Source of the DNA: Bacillota bacterium
GTDB lineage: Bacteria > Bacillota > Clostridia > Oscillospirales > Ruminococcaceae
Reading direction: 5' to 3'
Length of the DNA stretch: 64,000 nt
Assembly (NCBI GenBank): GCA_023396215.1
Contig: JAEWWW010000155.1
Coordinates: forward strand, 1 to 64,000
How positions within the stretch are numbered: the stretch's first letter is position 1; the number at the start of each line of letters is the position of its first letter. Under the pieces are notes generated by a model. It ran no database searches. It worked only from the letters and a program-made list of their open reading frames with translations, and had not been told where the DNA came from. A program made the translations under genes and the position numbers. Below, piece after piece: positions 39,456 through 48,036 of this stretch.

Positions 39456-40727
39456 ATGCTGGACATTAAAACAATCAGAGCAAACCCCCAGCGGGTAAAA
39501 GAAGCAATGCGTAACCGCGGCAAGGATATGGATGCCGTCATCGACGAGATACTCTCGATAGACGAGCAGCGCCGTATTATCACCGCCGAAGCCGAGGCCA
39601 AAAAAGCCGAGCAGAACAAAGCCAGCAAAGAGATTCCCATGCTGAAAAAGCAGGGCCAAAGCATCGACGAGCTGATGGCCCGCATGAAGCTGCTAGCTGA
39701 AGAGATAAAGGAGTGCGACGCCAAAACCGCCGCCCTTGCCGACCGCCAGCAGGAGCTGATATACAATATTCCCAATGTTCCACATGAAACAGTGCCGATG
39801 GGCACCGACGAAAGCCAGAACAAAGAGGTGCGCCGCCACCTCACCCCCCGTAAGTTTGCCTTCGAGCCCAAGGCTCACTGGGATATCGGCGCGGATCTCG
39901 GCATCCTCGACCCCGAAACCGCCGCCAAGGTCACCGGCAAGCGGTTCCACTTCTACAAGGGGGCGGGGGCCCGGCTGGAGCGCGCGGTCATCAACTTCTA
40001 TCTGGATACCCACACCCAGCACGGCTACACCGAGGTGTTTCCGCCCTTTATGGCCAACACCGCCTCGATGACCGGCACCGGGCAGCTGCCCAAGTTTGCC
40101 GAGGATATGTTCAAGCTGGAGGGGCTGGATTACTACCTGATACCCACCGCCGAGGTGCCTGTGACCAACATGCACCGAGACGAGATTTTAGAGGGCGCAT
40201 CGCTGCCCATCAAATACTGCGCCTATTCGGCCTGCTTCAGGGCCGAGGCAGGCAGCGCCGGGCGCGACACCCGGGGCCTGATACGCCAGCACCAGTTCAA
40301 CAAGGTGGAACTGGTAAAGTTTGCCCACCCCGACAGCTCCTACGACGAGCTGGAGGCCCTCACTGCCGACGCCGAAAGGGTGCTGCAGGCGCTGGAGCTG
40401 CCCTACCGTGTGGTGGCGCTGTGCAGCGGCGACCTTGGGTTTTCCAGCGCGAAAACCTACGACATCGAGGTCTGGATGCCCTCCTACGATGCCTACAAGG
40501 AGATTTCCAGCTGCTCCAACTTTGAGGACTTTCAGGCGCGCCGGGCGGCCATCCGCTACAAAATGGAAAGAGGGGATAAAGCCCAACTGGTGCACACCCT
40601 CAACGGCTCGGGTGTGGCGGTAGGCCGCACCGTGGCGGCCATCCTTGAAAACTACCAGAACGACGACGGCTCGGTGACAGTGCCCGAGGTGCTGCGCCCC
40701 TATATGGGCACCGACCGCATCGGCTGA
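39456..40727 (+). CDS. serS: Seryl-tRNA synthetase
   Basis: 423 residues. The N-terminal coiled-coil arm (about 30-105) is followed by the class II core with motif 2 in [21 protein letters not shown] (two blocks) and motif 3 in [19 protein letters not shown]. It charges tRNA-Ser (and tRNA-Sec). The segment encoding NVPHETVP contains a parS site. The start has AAGGAAGG upstream. No T-box was seen in the 98-base gap before it. Confidence 0.98.
   Translation: MLDIKTIRANPQRVKEAMRNRGKDMDAVIDEILSIDEQRRIITAEAEAKKAEQNKASKEIPMLKKQGQSIDELMARMKLLAEEIKECDAKTAALADRQQELIYNIPNVPHETVPMGTDESQNKEVRRHLTPRKFAFEPKAHWDIGADLGILDPETAAKVTGKRFHFYKGAGARLERAVINFYLDTHTQHGYTEVFPPFMANTASMTGTGQLPKFAEDMFKLEGLDYYLIPTAEVPVTNMHRDEILEGASLPIKYCAYSACFRAEAGSAGRDTRGLIRQHQFNKVELVKFAHPDSSYDELEALTADAERVLQALELPYRVVALCSGDLGFSSAKTYDIEVWMPSYDAYKEISSCSNFEDFQARRAAIRYKMERGDKAQLVHTLNGSGVAVGRTVAAILENYQNDDGSVTVPEVLRPYMGTDRIG
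39776..39791. other. parS site inside serS
   Basis: TGTTCCACATGAAACA within the serS coding frame, codons for N-V-P-H-E-T. It differs from the Bacillus parS consensus (TGTTCCACGTGAAACA) by a single base, the same base as the site at 37135. Confidence 0.75.
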
Positions 40728-40864
40728 CGACAGAGAAAACAGGGCGGCGCGCCCCCGGATTTGCCGGGTGGCTGCGTCTGCAGCGCCGGCAGGGGAGCGT
40801 ACCCCCCGGCGGCAAGCCCTTTTAGGCGGCGGCGTTACCCGCCCCGGCCAGAAAGGAATATGAC

Positions 40865-41599
40865 ATGAACCCCGGAGCATCCTATTCAAAAAAGATAAAG
40901 GTGCAGATTTTTGAGTGCGATTTAGCAGGGCGGCTGCGCCTTTCCTACCTGATGCGCCACATCCAGCAGCTTGGCGAGGACCAGTTGGAGGCGCTGGGCA
41001 TCGGCTACCAAAAAACGCTGCAGGAGCACAGCATGGTGTTCCTGCTGACCCGCATCGTCCTTGAGGTGGAGCGCATGCCCACGGTGTACGAGGAGCTGAC
41101 CTTCACCACCCGCCCTCTGGAGCCGGTCAAGGCCCAGTTCTTTCGCGAAACGGCGGTGTCCGACGCCGAAGGCAACCGGCTGGTGACCGCGTGGTCGGCC
41201 TGGCTGCTCTTTGACCCCAGCGCCCGGCGGGTGCTGCGCCCCGGTAAGTTCCCTTACCCGCTGGATTGCGGCCCTGCCCCCGACCAGCAGCGGTTTGAGC
41301 TTGCGCTGCCCGAGGGCAGCCCGGCAGGGCGGCACACCGTCGGCTTCTCGCAGGTGGACATCAACCGGCACCTGACCAACTCGGCCTACAGCGACATCAT
41401 CTATGACTGCCTGCCGTGGCAGATGGCCGAGGAGGGCAGGCTTGCCAGCGTCAGCATTCACTTTCAGAGCGAGGCCAAGCCGGGGGAAGAGATTGCCCTC
41501 TTTACCCATATTGAGGATGGAAATAGCTGTACCGTCTATGGCACGGTGGAGCAGAGCCCCTGCTTTGGCGCGCGGCTCACCTTTCACACCGCCGGGTGA
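40865..41599 (+). CDS. Acyl-ACP thioesterase family protein
   Basis: 244 residues with two tandem hot-dog domains. The first carries IFECDLAGRLRLSYLMRHIQQ, the second VGFSQVDINRHLTNSAYSD with the catalytic Asn-His pair (NRHLTN). Members hydrolyse acyl-ACP to free fatty acid and are often found near housekeeping genes in Clostridia. Transcribed with the neighbouring flavoprotein gene or alone. Confidence 0.9.
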   Translation: MNPGASYSKKIKVQIFECDLAGRLRLSYLMRHIQQLGEDQLEALGIGYQKTLQEHSMVFLLTRIVLEVERMPTVYEELTFTTRPLEPVKAQFFRETAVSDAEGNRLVTAWSAWLLFDPSARRVLRPGKFPYPLDCGPAPDQQRFELALPEGSPAGRHTVGFSQVDINRHLTNSAYSDIIYDCLPWQMAEEGRLASVSIHFQSEAKPGEEIALFTHIEDGNSCTVYGTVEQSPCFGARLTFHTAG

Positions 41600-41691
41600 C
41601 AGAGCGCCCAAACAAAGGGAGCTTATGACCGAGGAAATAACCAGGGCCTGTTGACGCTACCGTTCAACGCCCACTTTGATGGAGGAAAGAT

Positions 41692-42240
41692 ATGGTAGAC
41701 ATTACCGCATTATTCAGCCTTAGCTATGGCATCTATCTGCTGGGGGCCCATGACCCCAACCAGCCGGGAAAAAAGGCCGGCTGTCTGGTGAACACGGTCT
41801 TTCAGCTAACCGCCGAGCCGGTTCGCATCGGGGTGAGCGTCGCCAAAGAGAACCAAACCCACGACTTTATTCTGGCGGGAGGCACCGTCTCGGTAACGGT
41901 GATGGATGAAGGGGCCGAAACCAAGCTTCTGGGCACCTTCGGCTACCGCTCGGGGCGCGATATAGACAAATACAACGAGGTCATCTACAGCGTGGACCAG
42001 CACGGCGACCCCCTCATTGAGCAGAACGCCATTGCCCACTTGAGCTGCGCCGTCAAGGATGTGGTGGATATGGACACCCACAGCCTCTTTGTCTGCGATG
42101 TGACCGACGCGGTCAAGCGCAGCGACAACCCGCCCATGACCTACACCTACTTCCGCGATGTGAAAAAGGGCAAATCCAGCAAATTTGCCCCCACCTATGT
42201 AGACCTCTCCAAGCTAGCCAATAAAAACACCGACGCATAA
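41692..42240 (+). CDS. Flavin reductase-like FMN-binding protein
   Basis: 182 residues. The split-barrel flavin reductase fold is suggested by FSLSYGIYLLGAHD, GCLVNTVFQLTAEP and VRIGVSVAKENQTHDFI; the C-terminal part contains TYFRDVKKGKSS, common in Clostridial proteins of this type (often next to rubredoxin). No rubredoxin domain is attached here. Probably NAD(P)H- or ferredoxin-linked electron transfer; substrate unknown. A 9-codon ORF (41625-41654) precedes it. Confidence 0.8.
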   Translation: MVDITALFSLSYGIYLLGAHDPNQPGKKAGCLVNTVFQLTAEPVRIGVSVAKENQTHDFILAGGTVSVTVMDEGAETKLLGTFGYRSGRDIDKYNEVIYSVDQHGDPLIEQNAIAHLSCAVKDVVDMDTHSLFVCDVTDAVKRSDNPPMTYTYFRDVKKGKSSKFAPTYVDLSKLANKNTDA

Positions 42241-42353
42241 AAACCCGCCCCGCCAGCACGGCGCCGCCCGCTGGTGAGAACAGGTTTTATACTCCGAGGC
42301 CTTGCCCCGCCGGGTTCTGCCCGCCGGGGTCTTTTGCCGCAAGGGGGAGGAGC

Positions 42354-43322
42354 CTAGTTGGTAATCCACCGAACCGCCAGATAGGCCGCCGCAAAGCAGG
42401 CGGGGAAGGTCAGCAGCCAGGCTGCCACAATGCCCCCGAAGGAGCGCAGGTTCAGCCTGCCCTTGCCCTGCGCGCCGCCTACCCCGGCCACCGCCGAAAC
42501 CTTGACGTGGCTGGTGCTCACCGGCAGCCCCAGCAGAGTGGAAACCAGCAGCGAAACCGCCGCGCCCATATCCGAGCAGATGCCGCTGACAGCGTCCAGC
42601 TGCACCATCTGCTGGCCCACACGCTCGATGATGCGCCGCCCGCCGATGCTGGTGCCCAGCGCGATGGCGGCCGAGCAGAGCAGCACCGCCCCAAAGGGGG
42701 AACCGCCCTTGGCCGCACCGGCAGCCAGCAGCATGGCGGCAAACTTCTGGCCGTCCTGCGCGCCGTGCAGCAGTGCCATGCCCCCTGCGGCGGCAATCTG
42801 CAAGCCGCGGCTCTGCCCCTTGCCAAGGCGGCCCGCCGCACCGGCCAGCAGCCGCCAAAACCAGCGGCCCCCCAGCCAGCCCAAAGCGATGGAAAGCACC
42901 AGCCCCACTCCCACCCGCAGCCAGGCTGCCGAACGGAGGTCAAAGCCCCCGATGGCGGCTGAAACCCCCGCCACCGCGGCAATCAGGGCGTGGCTTTCGC
43001 TGGTGGGGATACCCAGCACCCATGCGGCGGTGCCCCAGAGGGCCACCGTCAGCAGGGCGCAGCTTACCCCTATCATGGCAAGGTAGGGGTTATCGGTGCC
43101 AAAGTCGGCGATTTCGCCCATGGTTTGGGTCACGCCGGGCAGCAGCAGCCCCGCCGCCGCCGCCCCAATCAGGTTAAAGACCACCGCCAGCCCCACCGCG
43201 CTGCGGTAGCGCAGCGCCCCCGAGCAAACCACCGAGGTGATGGCGTTGGGCGCGTCGGTCCAGCCGTTGACCACCGCCACGCAGATGACCGAGAATATAA
43301 CGACTAGTTGTATAGTGACCAC
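42354..43322 (-). CDS. PiT-family inorganic phosphate transporter
   Basis: 322 residues with eight to ten membrane segments. Both family repeats are visible: NGWTDAPNAITSVV and GIPTSESHAL in the first half; HGAQDGQKFA and GLPVSTSHVKVSAV in the second. It uses an ion gradient (H+ or Na+) to import phosphate. The start is GTG. No DUF47 regulator gene, a frequent partner, is adjacent. It faces the plus-strand genes, so it is an isolated transcription unit. Confidence 0.93.
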   Translation of the reverse strand: MVTIQLVVIFSVICVAVVNGWTDAPNAITSVVCSGALRYRSAVGLAVVFNLIGAAAAGLLLPGVTQTMGEIADFGTDNPYLAMIGVSCALLTVALWGTAAWVLGIPTSESHALIAAVAGVSAAIGGFDLRSAAWLRVGVGLVLSIALGWLGGRWFWRLLAGAAGRLGKGQSRGLQIAAAGGMALLHGAQDGQKFAAMLLAAGAAKGGSPFGAVLLCSAAIALGTSIGGRRIIERVGQQMVQLDAVSGICSDMGAAVSLLVSTLLGLPVSTSHVKVSAVAGVGGAQGKGRLNLRSFGGIVAAWLLTFPACFAAAYLAVRWITN

Positions 43323-43357
43323 CCCAAAACTATATGTATAATATCGGCAAAAAAGCT

Positions 43358-43533
43358 GCTGAGGGTGTCAAAAAACAGGCAGGCGGCGAAAAATTGTCGG
43401 GGACGAGGCGGCAAACGCAGCAAATGAGGGAGCATATTTGATATATGTGACTGAAATTTGCAAGTGCAGCCAACAAAGTAAGCAAAACGCCTGGGGCGTT
43501 TTACGCCCCGGCGACTTTTTCGACAGCCTGAGC
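43358..43533 (+). repeat. Repeat family 2, copy A
   Basis: About 176 bp with imperfect inverted ends (GCTGAGGGTGTCAAAAAA against the complement of TTTTTCGACAGCCTGAGC). It contains the hairpin AAAACGCC...GGCGTTTT and the motif TTTGCAAGTGCAGCCAAC. It begins 36 bases from the PiT start and lies between two divergent genes; together with flanks it fills most of 43323-43652. Confidence 0.8.
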
Positions 43534-43652
43534 GGCAAAAAAGCCGCTTTTTACGCCATCCCCCAACCCCGGCGCCGCTTTTGGCCGCGCTTTGGCAGCC
43601 CGGTGCGCTGCCTCTACTTAAGATTTATGCAAGCAGAAAGGAGGGATATGCC

Positions 43653-44399
43653 ATGTCCGGCAGCGGGTACAGCTTTGAAGAGGTGGGCGGGGTGCAGGTC
43701 TGCGTCAGCCGCCGCCACAAATTTGGCACCGACGCCTTTTTGCTGGCGCATTTCGCGGCCCCCCGCCGCAAAGAAACCGCCTGCGATTTGGGCACCGGCT
43801 GCGGCATCATCCCCCTGCTTTGGCAGCGGGGCGAAAGCCCGCCCCGCCATACCTGGGGGGTAGAGGTGGCCCCCGAGGCGGTGGAGCAGCTAACGCTTTC
43901 TTTGGAGCGCAACCAGTTGCAGCAAAAGATTACCCCCCTCTGCGCCGACCTGCGCAGCCTGCAGGGGGGCCCCGCCCCCGGCAGTCTGGATCTCATTAGC
44001 TGCAACCCGCCCTATTTCGCGCAGGGGACAGGCTACATCTGCCCCGGCGAGGCGCGGCGCACCGCCCGCCACGAGTTTGGCTGCTCGGTGGCCGACGTCT
44101 GCGCTGCCGCCGCCCGGCTGCTGAAATACGGCGGCAGACTTTGCCTCTGCCAGCGGCCCGAGCGGCTCTGCGACGTGCTGGAGGCGATGCGGGCGGCGGG
44201 CATCGAGCCCAAGCGGTTGCGGTTTGTACACCAGCGGCCGGGCAGCCCGCCCTGGCTCTTTCTCTGCGAGGGCAGGCGGGGGGGCCGCCCCTCTCTGCAA
44301 GTGCTGCCGCCCCTGATTATCGAGAGCCCCGGGGGCGGCTTCTCAGAGGAGCTTCTCGCCATCTATGGCAAAACAGCGGAAAAGAGGGAAGAGCCATGA
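43653..44399 (+). CDS. trmN6: tRNA1(Val) A37 N6-methyltransferase TrmN6 family
   Basis: 248 residues from the ATG at 43653 (AAAGGAGG). It is a Rossmann methyltransferase: ACDLGTGCGIIPLLW for SAM, and catalytic NPPY in ISCNPPYFAQGTGY, followed by the arginine-rich ARRTARHE typical of the family. The target is probably tRNA but could be another N6-adenine in RNA. The stop overlaps the rsmI start (ATGA). Confidence 0.9.
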   Translation: MSGSGYSFEEVGGVQVCVSRRHKFGTDAFLLAHFAAPRRKETACDLGTGCGIIPLLWQRGESPPRHTWGVEVAPEAVEQLTLSLERNQLQQKITPLCADLRSLQGGPAPGSLDLISCNPPYFAQGTGYICPGEARRTARHEFGCSVADVCAAAARLLKYGGRLCLCQRPERLCDVLEAMRAAGIEPKRLRFVHQRPGSPPWLFLCEGRRGGRPSLQVLPPLIIESPGGGFSEELLAIYGKTAEKREEP

Positions 44400-45226
44400 C
44401 CGGTAAACTCTATCTGGTGGGCACCCCCATCGGCAATCTGGGGGATTTTTCGCCCCGGGCGGCGCGGGTGCTGTCCGAGGTGGATTTCATCGCCGCCGAG
44501 GATACCCGGGTTTCGGTGCGGCTGCTCAACCATCTGGGCATCAAAAAGCCGATGGTTAGCTACTACCAGCACAACCTGCGCCAGCGCGGGCAGGAGATTA
44601 TGGCCCGGATAGCGGCGGGCGAGAGTTGCGCCATCATCACCGACGCGGGCATGCCCTGCATCTCGGACCCCGGCGAGGATTTGGTGGCCCTCTGCGCCGA
44701 AGAGGGGATAGAGGTGGTGGGGGTGCCCGGCCCCAACGCCGCCGTGACGGCGCTGGCCCTTTCGGGGCTGCCCACCGGGCGGTTCTGCTTCGAGGGTTTT
44801 TTGCCGGTGAACCGGCGCAGCCGCCGGCAGCAGCTGGAGGAGCTGGCGCAGGAGCGCCGCACCCTGATTTTCTACGAAGCCCCCCACAAGCTGACCACCA
44901 CCCTTGCCGACCTGCTGGAGGCGCTGGGCGACCGGCGCATCAGCCTGGCCCGTGAGCTGACCAAGCTGCACGAGGAGGTGCGACGCACCACCGTTGCGCA
45001 GGCGCTGGAGCACTACAGCCAAACCCCGCCCCGGGGCGAATTTGTGCTGGTGGTGGAGGGCGCGCCCGCCCCCGCCGAAGAACCCGCCCTTTCGCTGGAA
45101 GAGGCGGCCGAGCAGGTGCGTGAGCTGCAGCGGCAGGGGCTTTCGGCCAGCGAGGCGGCCCGGCAGGTGGCCCGCGCCACCGGCTATGCCAAAAGCCAGC
45201 TTTACCGTCTGGCGGGGCAGGGCTAA
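44396..45226 (+). CDS. rsmI: 16S rRNA (cytidine1402-2'-O)-methyltransferase RsmI
   Basis: 276 residues. Family signatures are LYLVGTPIGNLGDFSPRA, FIAAEDTRVS, TDAGMPCISDPG, GVPGPNAAVTALALSG and FEGFLP. The C-terminal 45 residues are an alanine/glutamate-rich helical extension with an HTH-like end (SASEAARQVARATGYAKSQL). ATGA overlap with trmN6 implies coupling, the usual order in Bacillota. Confidence 0.97.
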   Translation: MTGKLYLVGTPIGNLGDFSPRAARVLSEVDFIAAEDTRVSVRLLNHLGIKKPMVSYYQHNLRQRGQEIMARIAAGESCAIITDAGMPCISDPGEDLVALCAEEGIEVVGVPGPNAAVTALALSGLPTGRFCFEGFLPVNRRSRRQQLEELAQERRTLIFYEAPHKLTTTLADLLEALGDRRISLARELTKLHEEVRRTTVAQALEHYSQTPPRGEFVLVVEGAPAPAEEPALSLEEAAEQVRELQRQGLSASEAARQVARATGYAKSQLYRLAGQG

Positions 45227-45355
45227 AAGCACAGGCCTGCCCACTAAATCTGCCAAAATTGGCAATCCTACCCGGCAGCGGCGGCCAAACGCAAATTTTA
45301 TTGTTGTTTTGCACTGTTTTTGCTGTTAGCGGCGGGGTTATTCCACCCTTTTTGC

Positions 45356-45385
45356 TTGACAATCGACAACAGGTTAAGCTATAAT
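45356..45385 (+). promoter_or_regulatory. rpmH promoter
   Basis: TTGACA (45356-45361) and TATAAT (45380-45385), 18 bases apart, both consensus. About 35 bases lie between the start of transcription and the AAAGGAGG ribosome-binding site. Confidence 0.85.
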
Positions 45386-45426
45386 ATTTCACTGCAAGGT
45401 TATAACCCGAAAGGAGGGTTTTATAG

Positions 45427-45561
45427 ATGCTTAGGACTTACCAGCCCAAGAAACTGCAGAGAAAAAAGGAGCATGGCTTCCGTAAGAGAATGAAGACTTC
45501 CAACGGTCGCAAGGTGCTTGCAAGAAGAAGAGCCAAGGGCAGAGCACGCCTGACCCACTAA
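45427..45561 (+). CDS. rpmH: 50S ribosomal protein L34 (bL34)
   Basis: 44 residues, [20 protein letters not shown] at the start and [12 protein letters not shown] at the end, the complete and typical L34. The ribosome-binding site AAAGGAGGG is 7 bases upstream. A terminator follows, so it is mostly transcribed apart from rnpA. Confidence 0.98.
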   Translation: MLRTYQPKKLQRKKEHGFRKRMKTSNGRKVLARRRAKGRARLTH

Positions 45562-45566
45562 TTGCC

Positions 45567-45595
45567 GGCCACAAATACTGTGGTCTTTCTTTTTA
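45567..45595 (+). terminator. rpmH terminator
   Basis: Stem GGCCACA / TGTGGTC with a 5-base loop, then TTTCTTTTT. It lies 6 bases after the rpmH stop. Confidence 0.75.
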
Positions 45596-45602
45596 TTGAC
45601 AT

Positions 45603-45781
45603 TAAGGCAATGCCGCACAATTCACGGCTACCGCCTTAAGCACCCTGTCGCTCGCGGATTTTCCGTAATCCTTCACAAAAATCCCCGCGAATACATCCAG
45701 TATTCACTGCGGTTTTTGTTTTAGCTGACGAAAAATCCGCCGGTGCGCCAAAGCACTTAGAATTGCGCAGCGTTGCCTTAA
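45603..45781. repeat. Repeat family 1, copy 3
   Basis: About 179 bp between rpmH and rnpA. Ends TTAAGGCAATGCCGCACAAT and the complement-like GAATTGCGCAGCGTTGCCTT are inverted but more diverged than in copy 2. Both sides have TTA/TAA. It splits the usually tight rpmH-rnpA pair. Confidence 0.8.
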
Positions 45782-46110
45782 AAAGAAAAAGGATGCCACA
45801 GCCCAGACAGCAACCGTCGGGGGCGGGCGGTAAGCGCGGCGGATATTGCCACGCGTAGCCGGCCCCGCCAACTGCAAAAGAGTTTTGCGGCCCGGCGGTT
45901 TTACGCTAATCTGCAGCTAAAAACCCCCGGTTTTTGGTTTGCCGCCCAGTTTGCGGCAGCGGGCGTGGCCCGCGCGGCGGTGGCTGGGCGGCTTCTTCCT
46001 GCGCCTGCGGCGCGGCGGCGGTCATAACCCTGCCGGCCAAGCAGATTGTGTTCTGGCGGCAGCCAGGCGTCACCGGCGGCTCTAAAAACGGCATGACCGG
46101 GAGAAAACCC
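45782..46110. other. Gap before rnpA without recognised features
   Basis: About 330 bases, GC-rich. An open plus-strand frame leads into rnpA, but its translation (rich in Gly, Ala and Cys) resembles no protein and the RnpA homology starts at 46111. No promoter or hairpin stands out. Confidence 0.5.
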
Positions 46111-46455
46111 ATGAAGCACACCTGCTCTCTTACCCAGAACAGAGATTTCCTGCGCCTTTACCGGCGGGGCAAATCTCAGGTTCACCCACTTTTGGTGACC
46201 TACGCGCTGCCCAACCGGCGCGACACCAACCGAATAGGCATTACCACCAGCAAAAAGATTGGCAACGCAGTGCTGCGCAACCGGGCCCGGCGTATCATCC
46301 GGGAGGCCTACCGCCAGCTTGAACCGCGGTTGCCCCCCGGGTGGGACATTGTCTTTGTCGCCAGAGGCCGCACCCCCGGCTCGGGGATGTGGCAACTGCA
46401 CGCGGTGATGGACAAGCAGCTCGCCCAACTGCTGAGCCTCCCCCAAAACCGATGA
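46111..46455 (+). CDS. rnpA: Ribonuclease P protein component
   Basis: 114 residues from the ATG at 46111 (GGGAGAAAA upstream). It has [36 protein letters not shown] (the RNR RNA-binding motif) and the C-terminal [11 protein letters not shown]. The protein assists the catalytic RNase P RNA in tRNA 5' maturation. Overlaps yidD by four bases (ATGA). Confidence 0.96.
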   Translation: MKHTCSLTQNRDFLRLYRRGKSQVHPLLVTYALPNRRDTNRIGITTSKKIGNAVLRNRARRIIREAYRQLEPRLPPGWDIVFVARGRTPGSGMWQLHAVMDKQLAQLLSLPQNR

Positions 46456-46694
46456 AACAGATTATCATTCGGCTTATACGGGCCTACCAGCGGGGAATTT
46501 CCCCCCGGCATCTGCCCAGTTGCAGGTTTATTCCCACCTGCTCCGCTTACGCCATCGAGGCAATAACCAGATTCGGCGTAATCCGGGGTGGGCTGTTGGC
46601 CGTTTGGCGTATTTTACGCTGCAACCCCTTTGGGCGCTGCGGCTATGACCCCGTACCCGAAACCTTTTTGCCGCCCCGGCGCAAGGGGCAGTAA
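46452..46694 (+). CDS. yidD: Membrane protein insertion efficiency factor YidD
   Basis: 80 residues. The family core is [19 protein letters not shown], then [11 protein letters not shown] (conserved cysteines) and [17 protein letters not shown]. It is a small peripheral membrane protein that helps insertion via YidC. Translationally coupled to rnpA, and yidC follows after 110 bases. Confidence 0.95.
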   Translation: MKQIIIRLIRAYQRGISPRHLPSCRFIPTCSAYAIEAITRFGVIRGGLLAVWRILRCNPFGRCGYDPVPETFLPPRRKGQ

Positions 46695-46804
46695 CCTTAC
46701 CCCGAAAAAAGCCCCGGTAACGGGGATAAAATAAAAAAGCAAACCGCCTTATATAAAAATTCAGCATGTAAAAAATGGGTTGCGCTGCAACACGGAGGTA
46801 TACT

Positions 46805-47860
46805 ATGGATTTTATTAACTCGATTATCGGTTATCCCCTTGGGTGGATCATGTGGGCCTGCTATAAGCTGATTTCCAACTATGGCGTAGCCCTGATTTTC
46901 TTTACCATCATCACCCGGCTGCTGCTGGTGCCCACCGCCATCAAGCAGCAGAAATCCACCGTGCGGCTTCGTATGATTCAGCCCAAGGTAAACGAGCTGC
47001 AAAAGAAGTATGCCAACAACCGCAACAAGCTCAACGAGGAGCTCACCGCCCTCTACGCGCAGGAGAACTACAACCCCGCCTCGGGCTGCCTGCCGATGCT
47101 TATTCAGCTGCCCATCCTCTTCGGTCTGATCGACGTTATCTATAAGCCGCTGACCCATATTCTGCGGCTGCCCGCCGATGTGATTAAAGCCGCCAGCGAC
47201 ATCGTTTCGCAGGCCGGGCAGACCACCGGCATGGCCACCCATTCGATGCAGATCAGCGTCATCGGCGCCGTGAAGCAAAACCCCTCGGCTTTTTCACAGC
47301 TTGGGGCCGATGTTGTGGAAAAAATCACATCCCTCGACCTTTCGTTCCTGGGGCTGAACCTCACCGAGCGCCCCACCTTGGCCTTTAACCTGATGATTAT
47401 CATCCCCATCCTCTCGGGCGTCACCTCGCTGGCGATTTCCCTTGTTTCGATGAAAACCAGCGGCATGGGCGACAACGCTGCCGGCGCCGCTACCGGCAAA
47501 AGCATGATGTATATGATGCCGCTGCTTTCGCTGTGGTTTACCATGCAGGTGCCCGCCGGCGTGGGCTTCTACTGGATTATCTCCAACCTTTTGATGCTGG
47601 CCCAGACGCTGCTGCTCAACCGCTTCTACAACCCGGCCGAGATTGCCGCCAAGTATGAAGAAGAAGAGCGGGAACGCAAGGAACGGGAGCGTCAGGAGAA
47701 AATAGAGGCCAAGCGGCTGCTTAAGGAAACCGAAGGCAGCGCCGCCGCAGCCCTTTCGCAGAAAGAAATCAACCGCCAAAAGCTGGCCGCCGCCCGCAAG
47801 CGCGACGCCGAAAAATATGGCGAAAGCTATGACGAGGTTACCGACGAAGACCTGAAGTAA
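46805..47860 (+). CDS. yidC: Membrane protein insertase YidC/OxaA1
   Basis: 351 residues from the ATG at 46805 (GGAGG upstream). Five membrane segments: near 20-45, 95-115, about 195-215, 235-255 and 260-285. The positively charged cytoplasmic loop IRPKV-like block is RLRMIQPKVNELQKKY, and the conserved NYNPASGCLPMLIQLPILFGL follows. The long basic and acidic C-terminal tail (EEEERERKERERQEKIEAKR) may contact ribosomes. There is no cleaved lipoprotein signal, unlike Bacillus SpoIIIJ. Confidence 0.97.
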   Translation: MDFINSIIGYPLGWIMWACYKLISNYGVALIFFTIITRLLLVPTAIKQQKSTVRLRMIQPKVNELQKKYANNRNKLNEELTALYAQENYNPASGCLPMLIQLPILFGLIDVIYKPLTHILRLPADVIKAASDIVSQAGQTTGMATHSMQISVIGAVKQNPSAFSQLGADVVEKITSLDLSFLGLNLTERPTLAFNLMIIIPILSGVTSLAISLVSMKTSGMGDNAAGAATGKSMMYMMPLLSLWFTMQVPAGVGFYWIISNLLMLAQTLLLNRFYNPAEIAAKYEEEERERKERERQEKIEAKRLLKETEGSAAAALSQKEINRQKLAAARKRDAEKYGESYDEVTDEDLK

Positions 47861-48036
47861 ACTTCCTCTTTGGTATAAAGCAACCGGCATTGTGCCGGTG
47901 GGCGGGGGCAAAGCTGGTTTGCCCCATGCCGCCAGGCAGGCGGCATACAGCCCGGAATAGATTGCGACCCATACAAATGCGGCGCGGGGCGGTGCGCACA
48001 GGCTGCCCGGTCGGAAACATTAGTGGAGGTGTAAGC

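Noticed and set aside
41625..41654. Nine-codon ORF before the flavin reductase gene
   Set aside because: It has a modest ribosome-binding site, but is too short and without associated hairpins to support a leader-peptide role.
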